In this document: positions 1 through 7,277 of the stretch, piece after piece
Layout of the letters: the number at the start of each line of letters is the position of its first letter
Numbering within the stretch: position 1 is the first letter of the stretch
Assembly: GCA_025928265.1 (NCBI GenBank)
Contig: JAICJV010000014.1
Span: forward strand, 1-46,829
Origin: Thermoleophilaceae bacterium
GTDB lineage: Bacteria > Actinomycetota > Thermoleophilia > Solirubrobacterales > Thermoleophilaceae
Reading direction: 5' to 3'
Length of the DNA: 46,829 nt
Notes under the pieces: model-generated
Database searches by the model: none
The model's input: the letters and a program-made list of their open reading frames with translations, nothing else
Told to the model about the DNA's origin: nothing
Program-made: the position numbers and the translations under genes

Positions 1-651
1 ACCTTCGCCGCGCCATGTCTCGAGTCCCTCGCGGACCGCGACCGCCGCGATGACGAGGGCGGCGGCGGGGTCGAGCCACCACGCACCGAACAGGGCATTT
101 GCAGCCAGCCCGAGCAACACGGCGCCGGCGAGGTAGGCGCATAGGAGGTTCTGGTTGCCCTCCCCCTTCGTGGCAGCGGAGCCGAGCTGGTGGGCGAGCC
201 TTACCTTGGCAGCACCGAGCAGCGGCATGCCGACAACGCTGGAAGCCGTGAGCGCCATACCCAGCCAGCTGGTGCCGGGATGCTCGGCAGTAATCAGCTT
301 GTGCAGCGCCTCGATCGCCACATACGGTGCGAGCAGGAAGAACTGGATGGCTACAAGCTTCTGCGCGCGCTGCTCGGCGGCGTGCGAGTGCATCCGAGTG
401 CCGGTGAAGCGCCAGATGATGATGCCGCTGGCAAAACCCTCGATGGCCGAGTCGATGCCGAAGCCGACCAGGGCGATCGATCCGGCCAGGATGCCGGCCA
501 CGATGGCAATCGTTCCCTCGGCTCCCATCCACACGAGGCTGAGCCAGGACAGGAACTTGACGCGCTTGACTGCGCGCAGGTACTCCTGCGTCGGCTGCGA
601 GGCCGCCTGCGTCGGTGCGGCGGGCAGAACGTGAAGCTCGGTGGTGCTCAC
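1..651 (-). CDS. CDF-type cation transporter (3' end beyond window)
   Basis: Multi-pass membrane protein; the visible 217 residues start at a GTG and run off the left edge. It resembles cation diffusion facilitators: a first helix followed by GFGIDSAIE, which matches the family's Asp-containing second-helix metal motif (here Asp and Glu), a hydrophobic run, a short cytoplasmic stretch containing KGEGNQN, and a helix ending WWLDPAAALVIA, a CDF signature near helices 5 and 6. The family exports divalent metals (Zn, Co, Fe, Mn) by proton antiport; the metal cannot be told here. The GTG start overlaps the stop of the tiny upstream frame at 648-755 (GTGA), so the two are translationally coupled. 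That frame is the end of a regulator, which fits the usual regulator-transporter pairing. Family confident; substrate unknown. Confidence 0.75.
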   Translation of the reverse strand, partial: MSTTELHVLPAAPTQAASQPTQEYLRAVKRVKFLSWLSLVWMGAEGTIAIVAGILAGSIALVGFGIDSAIEGFASGIIIWRFTGTRMHSHAAEQRAQKLVAIQFFLLAPYVAIEALHKLITAEHPGTSWLGMALTASSVVGMPLLGAAKVRLAHQLGSAATKGEGNQNLLCAYLAGAVLLGLAANALFGAWWLDPAAALVIAAVAVREGLETWRGEG

Positions 652-755
652 GCCGGCACCTCTGCCCGGTGCAGGAGCCCGTCGAGGAGGTCGCGGCCGG
701 TTGCAGTGAGCCGGTACAGCACCACCTTGCCTTCGCGATCGATGATCGGTGCCAT
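648..755 (-). pseudogene. Remnant of a winged-helix (ArsR-like) regulator
   Basis: A 35-codon frame, ATG to TGA, encoding MAPIIDREGKVVLYRLTATG and then a helical end. It looks like only the wing and last helix of an ArsR/winged-helix repressor; the usual N-terminal two thirds with the recognition helix is missing. It lies 6 bases downstream of the SRPBCC stop and overlaps the CDF transporter start by 4 bases (GTGA). Metal-sensing ArsR repressors commonly precede CDF exporters, so I infer the original repressor lost its 5' part, perhaps when the ArsR/SRPBCC pair came to lie upstream. The remaining frame may survive only as a coupling leader for the transporter. It could instead be an unrelated short protein. 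Confidence 0.5.
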
Positions 756-761
756 GGCCGC

Positions 762-1241
762 TCAGGCCGCTGCGACTTCGGCGAAGCGCTGCAGGTAGAG
801 CGGCCAGCCGCCCTCGGAGTCGACGCCCTCGCGGACGCCTTCCCAGCCGTCGCCGTGGCGATCGAGGTTCCGGTGCTCGAGTTCGACGCGGGTCCGTTCC
901 GGCCCCTCCGCGATGAACCGCACCTCAACCTCGCTGGTGCGCTCCGCGTCGGTCTCGATCTGCCAGCGCGGGCTGATGTCCCAGCTGAACACGACCCGGT
1001 TCGGCGGCTCGTACGCCAGCACGCGTGCCCAGCGGCACTCGCTGCCGTCGACGCCGCGGTCGACGATGTGCCCGCCGACGCGCGGCTCGAACACGGTCTC
1101 CGCGATCTCGGTCTCGAGGATGTTGTGTTCGCGCGGCTTGAAGCGGCCGAAGCCGTCGGTGAAGACCGAGAACGCGTGCTCGATCGGGGCGTTCACGACC
1201 ACGTCATGACGGATCGCCGTCGTCGCTGGTGGGGTGCTCAC
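762..1241 (-). CDS. SRPBCC (AHSA1-type) domain protein
   Basis: A 159-residue single-domain protein of the START/Bet v1-like (SRPBCC, AHSA1) fold. The N-terminal strand IRHDVVVNAPIEHAFSVFTD and the end pattern GWEGVREGVDSEGGWPLYLQ with a closing long helix are typical. The fold forms a deep hydrophobic pocket for small lipophilic ligands, but no catalytic function can be assigned. Its ATG lies inside the stop region of the ArsR gene (ATGA overlap at 1238-1241), so the two are co-translated. ArsR plus AHSA1 pairs are very common in actinobacteria, usually as a repressor with a stress- or ligand-responsive partner. It is probably controlled from the promoter at 1566-1571. Confidence 0.85.
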   Translation of the reverse strand: MSTPPATTAIRHDVVVNAPIEHAFSVFTDGFGRFKPREHNILETEIAETVFEPRVGGHIVDRGVDGSECRWARVLAYEPPNRVVFSWDISPRWQIETDAERTSEVEVRFIAEGPERTRVELEHRNLDRHGDGWEGVREGVDSEGGWPLYLQRFAEVAAA

Positions 1242-1558
1242 GAGACCTCCTCGTCGGTTTGCTCCACGACCGCCTTGTAAGCGGCGAGCGTCTTCATCCA
1301 GAACTGGTCGAGATAGGCACGCAGCGCCTCGACCCCGTCCGGGTCGACCGCGTAGATGCGGCGCGTGCCGGCCGCCCTGTCGGTGACCAGCCCGGCGCCC
1401 TTCAGCACCTTCAGGTGCTGTGACACCGCGGGGCGCGTGACCGGCAGCTCGCGTGCGAGCTCGCCGACCGGCCGCGGCCGCGTGGCAAGGCTCTCGAAGA
1501 TCGCCCGCCTGGTCGGATCGCCGAGAGCGGCAAGTGCCTCTGCATGGTCAGTTACCAC
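1238..1558 (-). CDS. ArsR-family transcriptional regulator
   Basis: A 106-residue winged helix-turn-helix repressor. LAALGDPTRRAIFESLATRP is the ArsR N-terminal signature, followed by the recognition region VTRPAVSQHLKVLKGAGLV and a wing with GTRRIYAV. No CVC metal-binding motif is visible, so it belongs to the non-metal ArsR group that pairs with SRPBCC proteins. The GTG start is favoured because a TAACTT box (minus strand, 1566-1571) lies exactly 7 bases upstream, giving a leaderless message. That box sits inside a palindrome that looks like its own operator, so negative autoregulation of the ArsR-SRPBCC pair is likely. Confidence 0.88.
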   Translation of the reverse strand: MVTDHAEALAALGDPTRRAIFESLATRPRPVGELARELPVTRPAVSQHLKVLKGAGLVTDRAAGTRRIYAVDPDGVEALRAYLDQFWMKTLAAYKAVVEQTDEEVS

Positions 1559-1579
1559 TAACCGTAAGTTACCACTTAC
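1550..1579 (-). promoter_or_regulatory. Promoter and probable ArsR operator
   Basis: Reading the plus strand, AGTTACCACT occurs twice (1550-1559 and 1567-1576), 17 bases apart. The right copy lies in the inverted repeat GTAAGTTACCACTTAC (1564-1579, 6-base arms, 4-base centre) and the left in GTTACCACTAAC (1551-1562). The minus-strand -10 box TAACTT (1566-1571) is inside the right palindrome and the GTG start codon is inside the left one. A repressor bound here would block the ArsR-SRPBCC promoter directly. Ownership by the adjacent ArsR is inference. Confidence 0.6.
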
Positions 1580-2865
1580 TGGTTCGCAGACGACCTGAAG
1601 CCCGCGGTCGCCGGCACCGCGCTCCCGTCCCGTCGCCCGATGAGCAGGTAGACGGGCATCGGGCCCTTGCCCTTGACGTCGATCGTTCCACGCGATTGCA
1701 CCTCGTACTCGTGACGGAGTCGCTCGGACGCGCGCTCACTGAGCTGAATCGTCCCCGGCCGCGCGTGCAACTCCATGCGGCTCGCGGTATTGACCGTGTC
1801 GCCCCACAGGTCATAGATGAACTTGGCGCGGCCGATCACGCCGGCCACCACCGGCCCGGTATCGATTCCGATGCGCACCTCGAAAGGCAGGCCCGCCTCA
1901 GCGGCGCACCGTTCGGCCGCGGGACGCATCGCGAGTGCCATGTCAGCGATCGCCTCCGCGTGATCGTCGCGCGCGATCGGGATCCCGGCGGCCACCATGT
2001 AGGCGTCGCCGATCGTCTTGATCTTCTCGACGCCGTGTGACAGCGCGAGTCCATCCCAGCTCCCGAAGACGCGATCCAGCAGCGCCACGACTTCCGAGGG
2101 TGGGAGCCGCTCAGCAAGCGGCGTGAAGCCGACGATGTCGGCGAACAGGACGGTGACCTCAGCGTGAGAATCCGCGATCACGCCCTCCTCGCGTTTCAGC
2201 CTGTCCGCGACCGGCGCGGGTAGTACGTTCAGGAGCAGGGCCTCGGATCTGGCCTGCTCCTTGTCCCGCTCGCGCACGAAGTACTGAAGCAGTACGTATG
2301 CCGTGGTCGTGACGCCCAGGACGTTGAGTCCGAAGAACGCGAGCTCGACGCCGTTCGGAATGTCCGGCGCCCCCGCGGCGAGCGCTGGGTCGATCGACAC
2401 CGACACGCCGACGAGGGCCATGAACGCGACGAACCACGGCACCGCCTGCCGAGCACCGACGAACAGCAGCGCGCCCAGCGGCGACGTGAACGCCCAGAGC
2501 GCCACCGCGGACGACGTCGCAAAGCCGCCGAGGCTCCACTGCAGCGCGAACGGCAGCACGAGGCTCATCCAGAGCTGGCTGCGGCGGAACAGCAGGTAGT
2601 GACGCGTGCGCGCGAACGTGTAGACGCTCGCGGCCGTGGCGAGCTGGTAGACGAACGGGATCGCCGCCGACAGCCACAGACCGAGAATCGCGTAGGTCGC
2701 GACCCAGACACACGCGAGGCTCGCCATCAGGACTGACGACAGCGTCAGGACCTCCTTGCGAACTCGTAGCTCGTCCGAGTCCGAAGGCAGCACACCGATG
2801 CGCGCGAGCCGTTGCACCGACGCGGGGACTCGCCGCAATGCGGATCGAAGCGTCGAGGGCGTCAC
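1576..2865 (-). CDS. Membrane-bound class III adenylate/guanylate cyclase
   Basis: A 429-residue protein making a cyclic nucleotide second messenger. Residues about 40-200 form an integral membrane domain of roughly six helices; a short linker with LLLNVLPAPVADRL leads into the class III catalytic domain (about 235-405). Catalytic residues look complete: metal-binding Asp243 (FADIVGF) and Asp287 (TIGDAYM), substrate-base Lys283 and Asp352 (YDLWGD), and transition-state Asn359 and Arg363 (NTASRM). The Lys/Asp pair favours ATP, so cAMP is the likely product. No HAMP domain is evident. The GTG start has TATTGT 6 bases upstream (2872-2877), indicating a leaderless transcript. What the membrane part senses is unknown. 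Confidence 0.9.
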   Translation of the reverse strand: MTPSTLRSALRRVPASVQRLARIGVLPSDSDELRVRKEVLTLSSVLMASLACVWVATYAILGLWLSAAIPFVYQLATAASVYTFARTRHYLLFRRSQLWMSLVLPFALQWSLGGFATSSAVALWAFTSPLGALLFVGARQAVPWFVAFMALVGVSVSIDPALAAGAPDIPNGVELAFFGLNVLGVTTTAYVLLQYFVRERDKEQARSEALLLNVLPAPVADRLKREEGVIADSHAEVTVLFADIVGFTPLAERLPPSEVVALLDRVFGSWDGLALSHGVEKIKTIGDAYMVAAGIPIARDDHAEAIADMALAMRPAAERCAAEAGLPFEVRIGIDTGPVVAGVIGRAKFIYDLWGDTVNTASRMELHARPGTIQLSERASERLRHEYEVQSRGTIDVKGKGPMPVYLLIGRRDGSAVPATAGFRSSANQ

Positions 2866-2914
2866 AAGACGACAATAAGTCCAATGTCTGGACCGCGCGC
2901 GATTAGCGCAACCA

Positions 2915-2950
2915 GCTGACCCGAGCCGGGAAAGTCTCGGGAAGGTCAGC
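2915..2950. promoter_or_regulatory. Hairpin in the divergent intergenic region
   Basis: GCTGACC (2915-2921) pairs with GGTCAGC (2944-2950) and CGAG (2922-2925) with CTCG (2936-2939), with a GGAA bulge. It lies between the divergent cyclase and the plus-strand frames at 3012 and 3052. It has no following T-run in either direction, so it is more likely a regulatory element than a terminator. Confidence 0.35.
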
Positions 2951-3011
2951 CCCGAAAACAGGCGTCGAGGCCGGTCGTCCGCGGTCCGAGAACCGCTCTA
3001 GAATGCGGAAT

Positions 3012-3080
3012 ATGGCTCTAGCAAGCCCCCGCCTCCGCAATTCGAATCCCCGTGGCGGTACTCGTGAAGCCCTCCAGTAG
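3012..3080 (+). CDS. Possible leaderless 22-residue leader peptide
   Basis: A 22-codon frame starting MALASPRLRNSNP and ending at TAG. TAGAAT (2999-3004) lies 7 bases before its ATG, exactly the leaderless spacing seen at other genes here. It overlaps the first nine codons of the 148-residue frame at 3052 in another frame, so its translation could control that gene. Alternatively a frameshift separates the true N-terminus from the downstream frame. Confidence 0.3.
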   Translation: MALASPRLRNSNPRGGTREALQ

Positions 3081-3498
3081 CGGCGGGCGCAGCATCTATG
3101 ACGCGGCATTACGTGCGACGTTACGCAACACCGCCGCGGCCTACGGCTACACGCTGACGCTCTCCGCGACAGTCGCGATGCTGATGTCCGTCCGGGGCAC
3201 GCCGACCGAGGGTCAGCTCTTTCTGCTCGTCGGCGGCGGGGTTGGCAGCTTTGCTGCCCTGGAGGTCGGACTGGCGGCCGGCCATGCCTCCGAGGGCGGC
3301 GTGGCGGACGACACGTTCCCATTCGCCGGCGCCCTGAACTTCGTGTCCGTCGCGGGCGCACTGGGCGCCGCAACGGGAATCGCCCATGTGTTCCACTCGA
3401 GCTTGGCCTGGCTGTTTGCGCCGATGGCTGCCACCGCGGTGTACCTCCTGCTCGTCGCGGTGCAGGTGGCGATCGTCGAGGCCGTGCGAGCCCGATGA
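3052..3498 (+). CDS. Small four-helix membrane protein, function unknown
   Basis: A 148-residue protein not recognised as a named family. A polar N-terminus (to about residue 28) is followed by four hydrophobic segments: around YTLTLSATVAMLM, LFLLVGGGVGSFAALEVGLAA, FVSVAGALGAATGIAHVF and the C-terminal WLFAPMAATAVYLLLVAVQVAIV. The loop between the second and third is acidic. The GTG start is uncertain: no Shine-Dalgarno is evident, and the best promoter box (TAGAAT at 2999-3004) points to an ATG at 3012 in another frame. The 3' end is 3 bases from the convergent acyl-CoA ligase stop. Codon use matches its neighbours, so it is probably a real gene. Confidence 0.6.
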   Translation: MAVLVKPSSSGGRSIYDAALRATLRNTAAAYGYTLTLSATVAMLMSVRGTPTEGQLFLLVGGGVGSFAALEVGLAAGHASEGGVADDTFPFAGALNFVSVAGALGAATGIAHVFHSSLAWLFAPMAATAVYLLLVAVQVAIVEAVRAR

Positions 3499-3501
3499 CG
3501 C

Positions 3502-5205
3502 TCAGGCCGCGTAAAGAGCCTCGATCTCGCGCGCATACTTGTCGGCGATCGGCCGACGGCGCAGCTTCATCGTCGGCGTCAGCTCGTCGCCTCCGGGCTC
3601 CCAGTCGAGCGGCAGGATCGCGAAGCGCTTGATCTGCTCGACGCGGCTCAGGTGCTCGTTGGCCTCGGCCACCGCGCGCTCGATCTCCGCGCGCACGGCG
3701 GGCTCCGCGGCGAGCGCCGCGGCGGACCCGTCGACCAGCCCGTGCTCCTGCGCGAACGCGGCGCCCACCTCGGGGTCGAGCACGATCAGCGCGACGTTGT
3801 AGGGCCGCCGGTCGCCGATCGCCATCGCCTGGCCGACGAGCGGGTGCGCCTTCAGCCGCATCTCGATGTTCGCGGGCGACATGTTCTTGCCCGCGGCGTT
3901 GATGATCAGCTCCTTCTTGCGGTCGACGATCGTCACGTAGCCGTCGGCGTCGATCGTCGCCACGTCGCCGGTGTGGAGCCAGCCATCCGCGTCGATCGTC
4001 TCGGCCGTCCGCTCGGGGTCGCCGCGGTAGCCGCGCATCACGAGCGCGCCGCGCGCAAGCAGCTCGCCGTCGTCGGCCACGCGCAGCTCGACGCCGTCGA
4101 CCGCCGGCCCGACGGTCCCCGCCCGCACGCCGCCAGGCGGGTTGCAGGTCGCGCAGCAGGACAGCTCGCTCATCCCCCACAGCTCGCACAGCGGCAGGCC
4201 GAGGGCGCCGAAGTAGTCGATCACCTCGACCGGGCAGGGCGCGGCGCCCACCACCAGCCACTCGGCCGCGTCGAGACCGAGCCGCGCCCGCAGTGCCGCG
4301 CGCGCGTCTTCCGGCAGCTGCGCGGGTTCGGCGATGCCGCGCGCCTCAAGCGCCGCCTTCAGCTTCTCGTACACGCGCGGGACGCTGCCGAAGATGGTCG
4401 GGCGCACCGCGGCAAGGGCCTCGGCGATCCGCCGCGCGTCGGCGACGGTCGTGACCTCGAAGCCGAGCGTCATCGAGGCGTGGTAGTGCGCCGACCAGCG
4501 GTCGGCGATGTGTGCCGACGGGAGGAACGACAGAACACGGCCGTGTGGCCGAGAGGGCGCGCGGGCGAACATCGCGCGCACCTCGGCGATCAGGTTTGTG
4601 TGCGTCAGCTCGACGCCCTTCGGCGGTCCGGTGGTGCCGGACGTGTAGATCAGCGTGGCGACGTCGTCCGGCCGGACGGCGCGCCAGGCCGCGCCGAAGT
4701 CGAAGGCGGGATCGCCCGCCGCCTCGACGTCGGCGAGGGTGAGATCCTCCTCCTCGCCGCCATCGATCACGACGATGCGGTCGATGCCGCCGGACTGCTC
4801 GGCTGCCGCGCGGACGACCGGCAGCAGAGCGCGTTCGGTGACCGCGATCCTGTTGCCGGCGTTGGCGAACAGGAACGCGACCTGCTCGGGCGGCGAGGTG
4901 TTGTAGACGGAGAACGGCGTGGCACCCAGGTGCAGAGCGGCCGCGTCGACGACGTTGAACTCGGGCCGGTTGCGCAGCATCAGCGCGAGCGCATCGCCGC
5001 GGCGCAGCCCGAGCGCCGCGAGGCCGGCGGCAACGGAGCGCACGCGTTGCGCGTACTCCGCCCAGCTCAGGGAGAGCCCGCCCTCGAAGGCGCGCAGCGC
5101 CGGCGCGTCACCGCGCTCGGAGGCCGTGAGCTGGAACGCCTCGCACAGCGTGGCGGCCTCGAGCGCCGCAGGTGGCGCGACCGCGTCTTGCTGTGTCACC
5201 GCCAT
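3502..5205 (-). CDS. Long-chain acyl-CoA synthetase (AMP-forming)
   Basis: A 567-residue ANL-superfamily ligase that activates a fatty acid through an acyl-AMP to acyl-CoA. Motifs in order: the phosphate loop LIYTSGTTGPPKGVELTH, the adenine-binding ELWGMSELS, the hinge region with GWLHTGDVATIDADGY and DRKKELIINAAGKNMSP, and the C-terminal catalytic lysine region TPTMKLRRRPI. The pattern matches bacterial FadD15-like long-chain ligases, which act in lipid uptake and degradation. I chose the ATG at 5205 over the longer frame because TAGGGT (5213-5218 on minus) lies 7 bases before it and the family N-terminus starts there. Chain length is not determined. Confidence 0.9.
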   Translation of the reverse strand: MAVTQQDAVAPPAALEAATLCEAFQLTASERGDAPALRAFEGGLSLSWAEYAQRVRSVAAGLAALGLRRGDALALMLRNRPEFNVVDAAALHLGATPFSVYNTSPPEQVAFLFANAGNRIAVTERALLPVVRAAAEQSGGIDRIVVIDGGEEEDLTLADVEAAGDPAFDFGAAWRAVRPDDVATLIYTSGTTGPPKGVELTHTNLIAEVRAMFARAPSRPHGRVLSFLPSAHIADRWSAHYHASMTLGFEVTTVADARRIAEALAAVRPTIFGSVPRVYEKLKAALEARGIAEPAQLPEDARAALRARLGLDAAEWLVVGAAPCPVEVIDYFGALGLPLCELWGMSELSCCATCNPPGGVRAGTVGPAVDGVELRVADDGELLARGALVMRGYRGDPERTAETIDADGWLHTGDVATIDADGYVTIVDRKKELIINAAGKNMSPANIEMRLKAHPLVGQAMAIGDRRPYNVALIVLDPEVGAAFAQEHGLVDGSAAALAAEPAVRAEIERAVAEANEHLSRVEQIKRFAILPLDWEPGGDELTPTMKLRRRPIADKYAREIEALYAA

Positions 5206-5222
5206 CGACGCGACCCTAACGT

Positions 5223-5248
5223 CCGGCGCACTGGCGTGCCAGCGCCGG
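5223..5248. other. Intergenic hairpin between divergent genes
   Basis: CCGGCG (5223-5228) pairs with CGCCGG (5243-5248), and inside it CTGGC (5231-5235) pairs with GCCAG (5238-5242) with a 2-base bulge on one side. It lies just upstream of the acyl-CoA ligase -10 box, so it could be an operator; no direct evidence of function. Confidence 0.3.
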
Positions 5249-5330
5249 CCATCCTCAACTGCGTCACGCCGGCGCGCGCATCCGTAACCTGCCGCCCCGG
5301 TCACGCGTGGAGACAGGGGGTCACCGTTCG

Positions 5331-7277
5331 ATGACGTGGGTCACGCGCGGGCGCGCGCTTGCGCTGCTCGCTATCGCTTTCGCCTTTGCATGCCTGGCGG
5401 TCGCCGCCGGACCGGCGCATGCCGCCGACATGACGAAGAAGCCCGACGTCACGATCCCGGCGAGCGATGGCGTGAACCTGGTCGGCGACGTCTACCTGCC
5501 CGGCGCGGGGACCGGGAAGTACCCGGCGGTCATCGACATGGAGCCGTACGGGCGCTCGACCTCGACCGACTACGTGCCGCAGGGCTACGCGCGCGTGAAC
5601 ACCGACGTCCGCGGCTCGGGCAAGAGCGGGGGCGCGCTGTGTCTGCTCTGCTCGCGCGAGCAGCAGGACGTCTACGACACCGTCGAGTGGGTCGCGCGCC
5701 AGCCGTGGTCGAACGGCCACGTGGCGCTGTACGGCTATTCCTATTCGGCGATCACCGCGCTGCTCGGGGCCGCGCTCCAGCCGCCTCATCTCGACGCCGT
5801 GGTCGTCGGCCACCCGCCGACCGATCCGTACCGCGACGTGATCTGGCACAACGGCCTGTACGACCAGGGCTTCGTGGACCAGTGGTTCCTCGGCCAGACG
5901 GGCACCCAGGCGGTCGGCCTCGGCGTGCAGCCGCAGTACACCGACCGTGCGCAGCAGGAGTTCGCCGTCGAGACGCGCGAGATCCCGCTCGACGGACCCG
6001 TCTACCAGGAGCGCTCGGTGCTGGCGAAGATGAGCCACATCACGGTGCCGGTCTACGTCTTCACCGGCTGGGAGGACATGTACAGCCGCGGCGACCTGCG
6101 TCTGATCGACGGCCTGGCCTCGCGCCACAAGCTGCTCGTGATCAACGCGAGCACCCACCACGGGACCGGTGAGGCGGGCCAGCTGGGCGCGCCATACGGC
6201 GGCTCGCCGCAGGACCAGCTCGCGACGGCCACAGCGCTTTCAGACGTCCCGCCCAAGGGTGAGGACATCGCCTGGCTCGACCGCTTCGTCAAGGGCATCC
6301 GCAACGGGATCCTGAAGAAGCCGCGCGTGCGCTACCTCGATCTGGGCGACGGCAGCTGGCACCAGAGCAAATCGTGGCGGGCGGCGAACACGAGCGAGCT
6401 GCCGCTCTACCTGTCGGCGAAGCGCAGCGGCTAGGCGACGCTGTCGCCCAACCACGGCACGCGCGCCGACACGCTGCCGACCGGTCGCGACTCCTACCAG
6501 GACTCCTACGTCTACGACCCGGCGGCGGGCGTCTCGGTGCCCGCGGGCAAGGACGGGCCGGATGGCTTCCTGCCCTACGCGCCACTCGACCAGCGGCTCG
6601 ACGAGCCCCAGGGCCTGACCTTCACCACGCCGGCGCTGAAGCAGCCGCTTCCGCTCACCGGACCATCCGAGCTGCGCTTCTGGGCCGTGACCGAGGCGAG
6701 CGACATGGCGTTCGCCGGCCGCCTGATCGACGTCGCACCCGACGGCTCCACGCGGCTGATCACGCAGGGCTGGCTGCGCGCGAGCTTCAGATACGTCGAC
6801 CCCGCGCGCTCCCGCGACGGCGCCCCGTACCTGCCGGACGACCGCCAGCTGCCGGTGACCGTCGGCGAGGACACCCAGTACCGGATGGATATCTGGGACA
6901 CCGCGTACACCCTCCAGCCGGGCCACCGGCTGCGACTGTGGCTCAGCTCGTCGGACGCTCCGACCCACGAGCCGCTGCCGGTGGCGGGCCGCAACCTCAT
7001 CTTCCACGACGCGACGCACCCGTCGCAGCTCATCCTCGGAACCCGAACGGCGGCGCCCGCGGTCCGCTGCAAGCGGCGTAAGCGAATCACCGCGCGCGTT
7101 CCGCGCGGGCTGCGCCACGTGCACGCCAGGGCGTACGGGCGGCGGCTGCGGATCCGCAGGCACAGGGTCGTCGTCCGCCCGCGTGCGCGGGCGCGCACCG
7201 TGGCGGTCCGCTTCCGCGGCGTCAACCGGCACGGACGGCACGTGACGGTGCGGCGGCACTATCGCGTCTGCGTCTGA
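5331..7277 (+). pseudogene. CocE/NonD-type secreted hydrolase with in-frame amber codon
   Basis: An X-Pro dipeptidyl-peptidase (S15)/CocE-like serine hydrolase of 648 residues, interrupted at codon 368 by TAG (6432-6434). The reading frame is identical on both sides, so a single base change explains it. Before the stop are a signal peptide (ALLAIAFAFACLAVAAGPAHA), the nucleophile region YGYSYSAI, the Asp region TGWEDMY and the His region THHGTG, so the catalytic triad is intact; after it lie the C-terminal jelly-roll domain and an arginine-rich tail. The ATG follows AGGGGG by 10 bases. The 5' fragment might fold as a bare alpha/beta hydrolase. An intact relative is at 9425-11218. A sequencing error is possible. 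Confidence 0.8.

Noticed and set aside
3030-3060. A TTCGAATCC string resembling a tRNA T-loop.
   Set aside because: The flanking bases do not form the T stem and no acceptor, D or anticodon arm is present.
3652-5334. Long open plus-strand frame (560 codons) opposite the acyl-CoA ligase.
   Set aside because: Low-complexity Arg/Ala-rich translation with no family motifs; the minus-strand ligase explains the region. The same holds for open frames at 8070-9587 (+), 9386-10798 (-), 16361-17914 (+), 21424-23037 (+) and 26772-28673 (-).
6432-6434. Amber codon as a pyrrolysine or programmed readthrough site.
   Set aside because: No supporting element is visible and the protein is not a methylamine methyltransferase; a point mutation is simpler.
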